Shown one piece after another: positions 35,716 to 43,989 of a stretch of 64,000 bases of DNA (positions are counted from its first letter, which is position 1; each line of letters opens with the position of its first letter). Below the pieces are notes generated by a model, which was given only the letters and a program-made list of their open reading frames with translations, was not told the DNA's origin and did no database searches. Source of the DNA: Spartobacteria bacterium LR76 (GTDB lineage: Bacteria > Verrucomicrobiota > Verrucomicrobiia > Chthoniobacterales > Terrimicrobiaceae); assembly GCA_003054655.1 (NCBI GenBank), contig QAYZ01000016.1:310001-374000 (forward strand), read 5' to 3'. Made by a program: the position numbers and the translations under genes.

Positions 35716-36756
35716 GTGTCGACTGCCACCCCTCATCCTCCCTTACCCAAGCAGCCTTTGGGGAAGACGTTTACCGTCGCGATTTCTCTTTTGGGGCTTC
35801 TTGCCATAGTCCAGTTGCTCGCGGTGATCTTTCATTTTGGCCCGATGGTCGGGCAGCAGATCAGCGATACGGCGCTCGCTGCCTCAAGGCAGAGTGAACC
35901 CCGGGCGGCCGCTGCCGTTCCCACCCCCTCGCAGGCAGACTTTCCTCCCTCCCAGCCAGCGCAGGCCCCGGCGGTTTCCATCTCGGATCGCCAGCAGTTG
36001 AAAGACCTTAATGATGAGGCTGCGAGCAAACTGCGGGTGGGTGAGTACGACGCGGCGTTGAAAATCCTGGATGAGGCCGAGGCGATTGTGCCGGGCGATC
36101 CTGCGGTTCTCTGGCTCAAGGCCAAGGCATTTGAGGGTTCCGACCAGCCTGGCGAGGCCTTGGCTGCCCTGGAGGCGGCTTCGAGGTATCCCGACCTGCC
36201 TCCTCAAGTGCGAGCCAATATCCAGAAGGACATGAATCGGCTTTCCCAGTTGGTCGATGCCGTTCCGGGTGCGCGTAAGCGCACGGCTCAGCCTTCCGCC
36301 CTCGAGTCCGGTGGTGAGCAGGAATTGCGGGAAAACGGCCTCCAGCCGGGTTCCTCGCTGGGAATCGTCGACATCCGCCTCCGGGACGTGAAGCCCGGTA
36401 TCAAGGGACTCAAGGTCGCCGTAAAGGCTCGTCCGGGCTCCACCATCAATGTCAAGGACGTCAAGCTCCTCGCTTTCTTCTACGAGCAGACGGAGGACGG
36501 CGAGGTCCAGCTCACGGAATCCAAGGTCGTGCCTCAATGGCTCAGCCCCCCGATCGACTGGGCTGGCAATGATTTTGAGTTGCTCGAGCTTCAATACACG
36601 ACGCCCGACGCCAGCGGGGACGCCTCGGGGCGCAAGTACTTCGGCTACGTCGTCGGCATTTACTATAACAACGAACTGCAGGATTTCCGCGCCGACCCAG
36701 GCAAGCTCGCGAAAGACTTCCCCCTTCCCCTCTATCTTAAGCAAGGCAACGAATGA
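35716..36756 (+). CDS. Membrane-anchored TPR-like envelope protein, function unknown
   Basis: A 346-residue protein starting at GTG. It has a short N-terminal cytoplasmic tail, a membrane helix at about 19-42 (FTVAISLLGLLAIVQLLAVIF) and a Pro/Ala-rich stretch at 55-85. A helical TPR-like region follows at about 90-185 ([39 protein letters not shown]). A beta-rich domain with no name I recognise runs from about 210 to 340 (SLGIVDIRLRDV, then FGYVVGIYYNNELQDFRADP). Most of it should face the periplasm. Its stop overlaps the start of the receiver-pseudokinase gene (ATGA). A scaffold role is inference. Confidence 0.7.
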   Translation: MSTATPHPPLPKQPLGKTFTVAISLLGLLAIVQLLAVIFHFGPMVGQQISDTALAASRQSEPRAAAAVPTPSQADFPPSQPAQAPAVSISDRQQLKDLNDEAASKLRVGEYDAALKILDEAEAIVPGDPAVLWLKAKAFEGSDQPGEALAALEAASRYPDLPPQVRANIQKDMNRLSQLVDAVPGARKRTAQPSALESGGEQELRENGLQPGSSLGIVDIRLRDVKPGIKGLKVAVKARPGSTINVKDVKLLAFFYEQTEDGEVQLTESKVVPQWLSPPIDWAGNDFELLELQYTTPDASGDASGRKYFGYVVGIYYNNELQDFRADPGKLAKDFPLPLYLKQGNE

Positions 36757-39230
36757 AAATTTTGATCGTAGACGATGAACCCGGATTGGCTTCCGGGCTG
36801 GCTGGTTGGTTGACAGAGAATGGCTGGCCGCAGGCCGGAGTGGCGACCAATGCCGACGAAGCCACAGCCTGGGTGGATCAACAAGGCCGTCTGGACGTTC
36901 TGGTGACCGATGTGGTGATGCAGCCGACGGATGGGTTCACTCTGCGGGAAACCCTGCAAGCGCGGTTCCCGAAGCTCAAGGTGGTCTTCATCTCCGGCTA
37001 TGACCTGAGCGATTACGGCTCGCGCATGGAAGGTGCGCGTTTTCTGCCCAAGCCTGTTTCCGGTTACGACATCGACGGGGCGATCCGTGCGCTTTTTGAA
37101 CAGCCAGCGCCTGTTGTTGCTCAACCCGTGGCCGAGCCACCGACGGCGGCTCCCGCTGTCGCTCAACCCGCTCCGGTCTCTGCACAACCGACGCCCGTCG
37201 TCGCCCAGGCGGCTCCCGCCGCCGCGCCGGTTGGCGCTGTCGGCACGGCTGGTGCCCCTGTTGGAGCCAAGGTGGCCGCTGTCGCGGTCAAGGCCGCAAC
37301 CCCGACGGCCACGCCCACGCCGGTTGCGACGCCCAAACCCGTTGCCGCTGTGGCGACACCCGTGGCAGCAGCGCCAAAGGCTGTCGCCGCCGCATCTCCG
37401 CAGGCAGTCGCGCCTGCTGCCGGACAGCCGGTCGTTGCCAAACTTTCCGCCGCTCCCAAAGTCGCTGCCGCCCCGCAGGCCAAGCCTGCCGCGGTCGCAG
37501 CCAAAGCCGGAGCTCCTCGTCCGGCTGTCGCTCCCGCCGTGGCTGGCCCCCGCCCGGCAGCCCCCGCCGCCCCGATCGCTCAACCGGCGGATAATTCCGA
37601 GGTGGAACTCCCCCCCGATCAATATGTCGGCACGGCCATAGGCAACTATCAGGTCGAAGCCAAGATCGGCCAGGGGTCTCGCAGCGGGATCTATCGTGCG
37701 CAGCAGACAAACATCGGGCGCCCGGTGCGTCTTTACATCCTCGATCCGGAGCGTTCCCACGACCAGGAGGAGGTGAAGAGCTTTATCTCCGATGCAAGCG
37801 TGAAGGCCAATGTGTCCCATCCCTACATCTTTGCGGTGTACGAGGCTGGACAGTCGAATGGCTCCTACTTCTACTCTTGCGAATACGTTCCCTGCCGCTC
37901 CCTGAAACAGATCATCCAGGCCGGGCAGTTTCTGGACGAAGCAACCGCCGTGCAGGCCATGAAGGTCGCCGCCGAGGTGCTGGCTTACTTCGAGAAGGAG
38001 AAGATTTCGCACAACCTCATCGGGGAAAACACGGTGTTGATCGGGGAAAAGAACAAGGCCCGCATCGCCAACATCGCCACGTATCACCCCGATGCAGCCT
38101 TCGACATGAAGCGCGAGATGGTGGAAATCGGGCGTGTTTTTGCCGCCGCTCTTCCCGAGCATTCGCAGGCGCTGGGCATCCGCGCACTGGCCGCCGGCCT
38201 GGCCGATGGCTCGCGAGAGTTTCCGACCTGGCAGGCGCTTATCGACGCGGTGACGGCACTGGAACCCAAGGTCGCTCCACAGGATGCCTACAAGCTGGAC
38301 GCCCAGGAGCGTGCAGCCATTCGCATGGTCGAGGAGGCCAAGAAGCGCCAGAAGCGCGGCATGTATATCAGCACCGCCGTCTCGCTGACCCTGCTGGCCG
38401 TCGCCCTCGGGGTGGTCTATTTCTTCATCTCGCGTTCGAATACCAAGGGGACGGACTTCGACAAGATGATCGAGATCCCCGCTGGGGAGTTCGTCTACCA
38501 GGATGGACTGAAAGAAACCCTTCCGACCTTCTACATCGACGAGTACGAGGTCACGATCGGCCAGTATGCGAGGTTCCTCGAGTACCTGAAGGCACACCCC
38601 GACGAGACCACGAAGTTTGACCATCCCGATCAGCCCAAGGGTAAATCGCACGTCCCGGAAAAATGGGCCGATGAGGATCTGCCCACTGGCTGGATGCCCG
38701 GCTACTACACCCGCTCCAAACGCTGGGGCAAATATCACGACGCCAAGCTCGACGTAAACAGCCCGGTCTTTGGCGTGGATTGGTACGACGCCTATGCCTA
38801 CGCCAAGTGGAAGGGCCATCGCCTGCCAACGGAGAAAGAATGGGAAAAGGCGGCTCGCGGCACGCAGGGCTTTCTCTACCCATGGGGCGGCGAACCCGAC
38901 AACAAAAAGGTCAACAGTGGTATCGACACCAACCGCGATCCCTCCAAGGGCGGCGAGGTGGATGGCTGGGACGGATGGAACCCCGTGGACGCAATCAAGA
39001 CCGATAAAAGCCCGTTCAATGTCTACGGCATGGGCGGAAACGTCTCGGAGTGGACGGCGACGCTCGACGCCGATCCCATGTTGCCGAGCCAGAAGGTCCC
39101 TGTGATCCGTGGCGGCAACTGGCGCACTCCGGATTACAAGCTGACCCGTCGCGTCCTCAAATTGAGCGAGATTCAGAATGACGAGGCGCTGGGATTCCGT
39201 ACGGTATCGGATACACCTCCCGCTAAATGA
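36753..39230 (+). CDS. Response-regulator receiver / pseudokinase / TM / SUMF1 fusion
   Basis: An 825-residue multidomain protein. Residues 1-115 are a receiver with all key residues (D7, D8, acceptor D53, S81, K100). Residues 118-282 form an Ala/Pro/Val-rich linker. A protein kinase-like fold occupies about 290-535: a glycine loop KIGQGSRSG, but the VAIK lysine is replaced (VRLYIL), HRDLKPEN reads SHNLIGEN and DFG is lost, so it should not phosphorylate. One membrane helix lies at 536-562. A periplasmic SUMF1/FGE-sulfatase domain is at 575-820 (RLPTEKEWEKAARGT, PWGGEPDN, NVYGMGGNVSEW, IRGGNW). The catalytic cysteine pair of true formylglycine enzymes is missing. It overlaps the genes on both sides by four bases. 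Confidence 0.85.
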   Translation: MKILIVDDEPGLASGLAGWLTENGWPQAGVATNADEATAWVDQQGRLDVLVTDVVMQPTDGFTLRETLQARFPKLKVVFISGYDLSDYGSRMEGARFLPKPVSGYDIDGAIRALFEQPAPVVAQPVAEPPTAAPAVAQPAPVSAQPTPVVAQAAPAAAPVGAVGTAGAPVGAKVAAVAVKAATPTATPTPVATPKPVAAVATPVAAAPKAVAAASPQAVAPAAGQPVVAKLSAAPKVAAAPQAKPAAVAAKAGAPRPAVAPAVAGPRPAAPAAPIAQPADNSEVELPPDQYVGTAIGNYQVEAKIGQGSRSGIYRAQQTNIGRPVRLYILDPERSHDQEEVKSFISDASVKANVSHPYIFAVYEAGQSNGSYFYSCEYVPCRSLKQIIQAGQFLDEATAVQAMKVAAEVLAYFEKEKISHNLIGENTVLIGEKNKARIANIATYHPDAAFDMKREMVEIGRVFAAALPEHSQALGIRALAAGLADGSREFPTWQALIDAVTALEPKVAPQDAYKLDAQERAAIRMVEEAKKRQKRGMYISTAVSLTLLAVALGVVYFFISRSNTKGTDFDKMIEIPAGEFVYQDGLKETLPTFYIDEYEVTIGQYARFLEYLKAHPDETTKFDHPDQPKGKSHVPEKWADEDLPTGWMPGYYTRSKRWGKYHDAKLDVNSPVFGVDWYDAYAYAKWKGHRLPTEKEWEKAARGTQGFLYPWGGEPDNKKVNSGIDTNRDPSKGGEVDGWDGWNPVDAIKTDKSPFNVYGMGGNVSEWTATLDADPMLPSQKVPVIRGGNWRTPDYKLTRRVLKLSEIQNDEALGFRTVSDTPPAK

Positions 39231-40153
39231 CGAAATCCCGGTATTGGCTCATTGCGATTGCCCTCTGGGCCGCGCTTAGTCCGCTGTCGGCCCAGGTCCT
39301 GGTCGACATCAAGTTCAAGCGCAACCTCTACGTCGTCTACGAGCCGATCATCTGCACCGTTACGATCACGAACCAGAGCGGGCGCACGCTCACTCTGGCG
39401 GATACTCCGAGGAACCAGTGGTTCAGCTTTCAGATTGAGACGGGCAAGGGTCGGCCGATACCGCCGATCGATCCGAATTACGAGAATCAGCCGCTCGTCC
39501 TGCCTGCGGGTGAGAAGGTCGTGCGCGCCGTCAATCTCACCCCGCTCTTTCCCCTCGGGGAGTTTGGCACTTATCGGGTGAGGGGAGCGGTCTACTCGGA
39601 GGAGTTGAAGCAGTATTTTTCCTCTCCCATCCTCAATATTGAGATTACGGAAGGCCGCCTCCTCTGGCAGGATACGGTCGGAGTACCCGAGGGCGCGGGA
39701 GCCGGCAAGACCCGGCGCATCTCCGTCCTGGCCCATCGCCTGCCCAGTACGAGCATGCTGTACCTGCGGGTGGAAGATGCCGATGCAGGCGTCATCTATT
39801 GCACGACGCAACTGGGTCGCTTCATCGCCTTCAATAACTCGGATATCGAGATGGATGGCTCAAACAATATTCACATCCTCCAGAATACCGCTCCCAAGGC
39901 CTTCCTCTATTCGCAGTTCGACATCAATGGCAAGCTGGTCAACCAGCAGGGCTATCAGGCCGGATCACAGCGCCCGATCCTGGTGCGTTCGCAAGGAGTG
40001 GTGTCTGTGAGCGGAGGCATGGAGTACGATCCCCGGGCGACCCCGCCTGAGAAGCAGCTTCCCAAGCTGGGCGACCGGCCCGTGCCGCTGCCCACTCCGC
40101 AGTCAGCGCCCACTCCAGAGGACAAGCGGCCGGAGAATCTCCTTTCGCGCTAG
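39227..40153 (+). CDS. Secreted beta-rich protein, function unknown
   Basis: A 308-residue protein with a clear signal peptide (YWLIAIALWAALSPLSAQ). The first ~120 mature residues look like an Ig-like beta sandwich (IICTVTITNQSGRTLTLAD, FPLGEFGTYRVRGAVYS). A second domain follows with the HILQNTAPKAFLYSQFDING segment. The C-terminal ~50 residues are Pro-rich and probably flexible. There is no lipobox, TM or outer-membrane anchor. It overlaps the receiver-SUMF1 gene by ATGA and ends the cassette, so it is probably a ligand or client of the periplasmic SUMF1 or TPR parts. I do not recognise the family. Confidence 0.65.
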   Translation: MTKSRYWLIAIALWAALSPLSAQVLVDIKFKRNLYVVYEPIICTVTITNQSGRTLTLADTPRNQWFSFQIETGKGRPIPPIDPNYENQPLVLPAGEKVVRAVNLTPLFPLGEFGTYRVRGAVYSEELKQYFSSPILNIEITEGRLLWQDTVGVPEGAGAGKTRRISVLAHRLPSTSMLYLRVEDADAGVIYCTTQLGRFIAFNNSDIEMDGSNNIHILQNTAPKAFLYSQFDINGKLVNQQGYQAGSQRPILVRSQGVVSVSGGMEYDPRATPPEKQLPKLGDRPVPLPTPQSAPTPEDKRPENLLSR

Positions 40154-40237
40154 GCCGGATTCTGCGGTTTTGCCGGAGAGTTTTTTCTTCGAGAGAAGGA
40201 GACGCCTGCCGGGCAATATGCTAAAAGCCGGGGCGTA

Positions 40238-42874
40238 ATGGCAGGTGTTGAAAATCAGCGGCTGTCCGAGCACTCCTCCGGATCGGTAAACTGGCTCTTG
40301 TGGGGGCCCTATCTGAGCGAACGCCAGTGGGGTACCGTGCGGGAGGATTACAGTGCGAGCGGAGATGCCTGGAATGACTTTCCCCATGAGCAGGCCCGCA
40401 GCAGGGCGTATCGCTGGGGCGAGGATGGCCTGGGCGGCTGGTCTGATGACCGGCAGCGGCTCTGCCTCGGTATCGCCTTGTGGAATGGACAGGATGCGAT
40501 TCTCAAGGAGCGTCTCTTTGGTGTGACCAATGCCCAGGGCAACCATGGCGAGGACGTCAAGGAATCCTATTTCTTTCTCGATGGCACGCCGACACATTCC
40601 TACCAGCGGATGCTCTACAAGTATCCGCAGCGGGCCTTTCCGTACGAGGAACTCATCCGGGCAAATCAAAGTCGCTCCCGTCTGGAGGAGGAGTTTGACC
40701 TCACGCAGTCCGGCATCTTTCGCGAGCACCGCTATTTCGATGTCTTCATCGAGTATGCCAAGGCCGATCTGCGCACGACCTGCCAGCGGATCACGGTGAC
40801 CAATCGCGGCCCGGAGTCGGCTCCGCTGACTTTGCTCGCGCAACTGTGGTGCCGCAACGTCTGGTCGTGGGGCGAACCCGAGCGCAAGCCAGCGCTGCGT
40901 TTTGCGGATGGGGGAATACGTGCATCGAATCCCGAGATCGGCGCTTATCGATTCGAGGCGGAAGGCGCGCAGGAATGGCTCTTCACCGACAACGAGACGA
41001 ACTTCACCCGCCTCTTTCGGGCAGGCGAATGCACCTGGCCCAAGGATGCGTTTCACGACTATGTCATCCAGGGAAATGCGGATGGTGTAAACCCGGACAG
41101 GGAAGGCACCAAGGCCGCTGCGATTTGGCGTTGCACGCTCGGGCCGGGTGAAACGAAAGTATTTCACGCTGCGCTCCGTCCCATCGATGAAGCTGCTCCG
41201 GATGTTGCCGACGTGGTGACCAAGCGACAGGCGGAGGCCGGTGAGTTCTTCCGCCAGAGGACGGACGACCTCTCGGAGGAACGCGCCGAGATCTATCGGC
41301 AGGCGGCCGCCGGGCTGACGTGGAGCAAACAGTTTTACCGCTTCAACGTTCGCCGTTGGATCGACGGCGACCCCACGGGGCCGAAGCCGCCCGCCTCACG
41401 CGCCGCGGGGCGCAACTCGCGCTGGCAGCATGTAAATGCGGGCGAGATCATCCTCATGCCGGATACGTGGGAGTATCCGTGGTTTGCCGCGTGGGATCTC
41501 GCTTTTCATGCCGTGGCCTATGCGCCCATCGATCCGGCCTTTGCCAAGGAGCAGCTTTTACACATCACCAACGAGTGGTATCTGCACCCGAACGGGCAGT
41601 TGCCAGCGTACGAATGGGCCTTTGATGATGCCAATCCTCCGGTCCATGGCTGGGCGGCCTGGCGGGTGTTTCTCATCGATCGCGAGCGGCGGGGGGATCG
41701 CGGCGACATCGAGTTCCTCGAGCGCGTTTTCCACAAGCTCATCCTGAACTTCGGCTGGTGGATCAACCGCAAGGACGCCGACGGGCAGAATATCTTCGAA
41801 GGCGGCTTCCTCGGCATGGACAACCTCGGAGTCTTTGACCGCAGCCAGCCGCTTCCTCCGGGCTTGAAGCTTCACCAGTGTGACGCCACGGCCTGGATGG
41901 CGATGTGCTCGCTCAACCTCATGCGCATCGCCGCCGAGCTCGCGCTGACGAATCCCGCCTACGAGGACATCGCCGCCAAGTTCCTCGATCACTTCCTGCG
42001 CATTGCCTCGGCGATGAACGACGTAAGCGGGCAGGGGTTGGGGCTATGGGATGAGGAGGATCAGTTCTTCTACGATGTCGTGACAAAGGAGGACGGGCAG
42101 CCGTTTCCCCTCAAGGTGCGCTCCATCGCGGGGTTGCTTCCCTTGCTGGCCGTGGAGACCCTGGAGGCCGAGCATATCGAGCGTCTGCCGAGATTTGCCC
42201 AACGACTCGATTTCATCCTCAAACACGAGCCGGGCCTGGCCTCGCTCGTCTCGCGCTGGCAGAGGACGGGACGGAAGGAGCGCAGGTTGTTTTCCCTGCT
42301 CCGCGTGCATCGGATGAAAAGCCTGCTGCACCGCATGTTTGACCCCGAGGAGTTTCTGTCCCCCTATGGCATCCGGGCACTGTCCCGTTACCATCTGGAG
42401 CATCCGTATGTATTGCCTTATGATGGGCGCAATCTCACTGTCGGATATGATCCGGGGGAATCAAAAATCGGCGCCTTTGGAGGAAACTCGAACTGGCGCG
42501 GTCCGATCTGGATGCCCGTGAATTACCTGCTCGTGGAGGCTCTGTTGCAGTTTCATCAATACTACGGCGACTCCATCACGGTGGAGTGTCCCTGCGCGGG
42601 TGGAAACGCCAGTTTGCGCGATTGGGCGGTAGAGCTGGCGAGCCGGCTGGTCTATCTCTTCGAGCGCAACGAGGCGGGGTGCCGTCCCATCTTTGCCGAT
42701 GACGATCTGCTGCAGCGCGACCCGCACTTTCGCGATTATCTGCTCTACCCCGAGTACTTTCACGGAGACACGGGGCGCGGGCTGGGAGCGATGCACCAGA
42801 CGGGTTGGACCGCGCTCATCATGCCGCTGCTCAAGCTGGCCTCGGGTTCGCAGGAGGATATCCCGCTGCGATGA
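40238..42874 (+). CDS. Glycoside hydrolase family 63-like glucosidase
   Basis: An 878-residue cytosolic enzyme (no signal peptide) of the bacterial 'glucosidase/mannosylglycerate hydrolase' branch of GH63. The N-terminal beta domain has LLWGPYLSERQWGTVREDYS, NDFPHEQARSRAYRWGEDG and LKERLFGVTNAQGNHGEDVK. The C-terminal (alpha/alpha)6 barrel has YPWFAAWDLAFHAVAYAPID with the likely general-acid Asp, GWWINRKDADGQNIFEGGFL, and NSNWRGPIWMPVNYLLVEAL. Likely substrates are alpha-glucosyl or mannosyl compounds such as mannosylglycerate or glucosylglycerate. The gene is 84 bases after the signalling cassette and five bases short of the convergent holA. Confidence 0.85.
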   Translation: MAGVENQRLSEHSSGSVNWLLWGPYLSERQWGTVREDYSASGDAWNDFPHEQARSRAYRWGEDGLGGWSDDRQRLCLGIALWNGQDAILKERLFGVTNAQGNHGEDVKESYFFLDGTPTHSYQRMLYKYPQRAFPYEELIRANQSRSRLEEEFDLTQSGIFREHRYFDVFIEYAKADLRTTCQRITVTNRGPESAPLTLLAQLWCRNVWSWGEPERKPALRFADGGIRASNPEIGAYRFEAEGAQEWLFTDNETNFTRLFRAGECTWPKDAFHDYVIQGNADGVNPDREGTKAAAIWRCTLGPGETKVFHAALRPIDEAAPDVADVVTKRQAEAGEFFRQRTDDLSEERAEIYRQAAAGLTWSKQFYRFNVRRWIDGDPTGPKPPASRAAGRNSRWQHVNAGEIILMPDTWEYPWFAAWDLAFHAVAYAPIDPAFAKEQLLHITNEWYLHPNGQLPAYEWAFDDANPPVHGWAAWRVFLIDRERRGDRGDIEFLERVFHKLILNFGWWINRKDADGQNIFEGGFLGMDNLGVFDRSQPLPPGLKLHQCDATAWMAMCSLNLMRIAAELALTNPAYEDIAAKFLDHFLRIASAMNDVSGQGLGLWDEEDQFFYDVVTKEDGQPFPLKVRSIAGLLPLLAVETLEAEHIERLPRFAQRLDFILKHEPGLASLVSRWQRTGRKERRLFSLLRVHRMKSLLHRMFDPEEFLSPYGIRALSRYHLEHPYVLPYDGRNLTVGYDPGESKIGAFGGNSNWRGPIWMPVNYLLVEALLQFHQYYGDSITVECPCAGGNASLRDWAVELASRLVYLFERNEAGCRPIFADDDLLQRDPHFRDYLLYPEYFHGDTGRGLGAMHQTGWTALIMPLLKLASGSQEDIPLR

Positions 42875-42879
42875 GAACG

Positions 42880-43989
42880 CTAGTGGGGCTTGCGGGCCAT
42901 CAGCCCGATCAATAGCCGGGTGATGATGGTCTCGTCATTCAGGCTGCCGCTCAGGAGTCGCTGGTTCGCCTCGGCGCAGGCGGCGAAGCCTGTCTCCAGC
43001 TCGGGCAGCGTGTAGTGCGAGGCATTCATCGCTGCAATCCCGAGCGGATAGGCGTTGAGTGTGCCGTCCTTTTTCTTCGGCAGATGCGAGAGAGCGCTTT
43101 CCGGCAGGCGTTTGAGCGAGGAGGCGAAGAAGTGCGGCTGCGATGGCGGGGGAACCTTGTGGCGGATGATGAGATCCTTGGCCAGCAGGAGGTTCCTTAC
43201 GGTGGGAACAACGGACGCGAGCAGGATGCCGACGCCTTTTTCTCCCTGTCGGAATAGCTGGGCGAGGGTGTCGAGCGCCAGCGGCAGGTCGCGGCGGGAA
43301 ACCGCCTCGCTCAGGTCGAAGATGCCGCCCTCGCGGGTTTGCGGCACCAGATCGCGGATGTCCTCGGCCTCGATGGCCCGGCTCTTGCCGAAGGCGGTCT
43401 CCAGCTTCTCCAGCTCCGTGTCGAGCTGGCGGGTGTCCAGGCCAACACGAGCGGTGAGGGCCTCGATGGCTGCCGGGCTCATCTGGAGATCGCGGGCGTG
43501 CACTCGCGACGTCGTCCACTCGATCATCTCCTCCTCGCCAGCATTGAACCCGAGGTCGGGCAGGTCATGCACCGTGGTCTGGGCGAGCTTGGTGAGAGTC
43601 TTGTAGATGCCCCGGCGTTTGTCGGGCTGGGGGGCGCTGAGGACAAAGGTGATGCCATCGGGCAGTCCCTCGGTGAGCAGCTTGGAAAGGCTCTCCAGGT
43701 TGTCGGCAACAGTTTCCGATCGGCCCATCACGCTGTCGGAGAGGAAGGTGGCGCTTTTCAGCCAGACGAGCTTGGACCCCGCCAGAAAAGGCATGGTCAG
43801 CAGCGCCTGCATGGTGCTTTGAATGGCCGTGGCCGCGGCGTCGACGGTATCGACCGCGCCGTCGATCGTCTCCAGGCCGAAGGCGTCGGCTCCGGGCGCG
43901 AGCTTCTGGACCAGCGCCGAGGCGGCCTTCTTGACACCCGACTCGTCGGAGCCGGTAATAAAATGGATGGGTGAGGCCTTGGAGGGCAT
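42880..43989 (-). CDS. holA: DNA polymerase III delta subunit
   Basis: A clamp-loader subunit that opens the beta clamp. It is 369 residues, near the usual length. The N-terminal RecA-like domain starts PIHFITGSDESGVKKAASAL and includes MPFLAGSKLVWLKSATFLSD. The central domain has VGLDTRQLDTELEKLETAFG, and the C-terminal collar helices have LPLALDTLAQLFRQGEKGVG. There is no functional Walker motif, as expected. Its ATG directly follows the uvrB stop (TAA-ATG), so it is cotranscribed with uvrB. It is convergent with the GH63 gene. Confidence 0.88.
   Translation of the reverse strand: MPSKASPIHFITGSDESGVKKAASALVQKLAPGADAFGLETIDGAVDTVDAAATAIQSTMQALLTMPFLAGSKLVWLKSATFLSDSVMGRSETVADNLESLSKLLTEGLPDGITFVLSAPQPDKRRGIYKTLTKLAQTTVHDLPDLGFNAGEEEMIEWTTSRVHARDLQMSPAAIEALTARVGLDTRQLDTELEKLETAFGKSRAIEAEDIRDLVPQTREGGIFDLSEAVSRRDLPLALDTLAQLFRQGEKGVGILLASVVPTVRNLLLAKDLIIRHKVPPPSQPHFFASSLKRLPESALSHLPKKKDGTLNAYPLGIAAMNASHYTLPELETGFAACAEANQRLLSGSLNDETIITRLLIGLMARKPH

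Noticed and set aside
36732-38819. 695-residue minus-strand frame opposite the receiver-SUMF1 gene
   Set aside because: A Gly/Arg/Ser-rich mirror of the Ala/Pro/Val linker; the plus strand holds recognisable domains and overlapping starts.
36753-39230. Reading the SUMF1 fusion as the sulfatase-activating enzyme
   Set aside because: The catalytic cysteines are absent, and the domain is predicted to be periplasmic while the sulfatase lacks a signal peptide.
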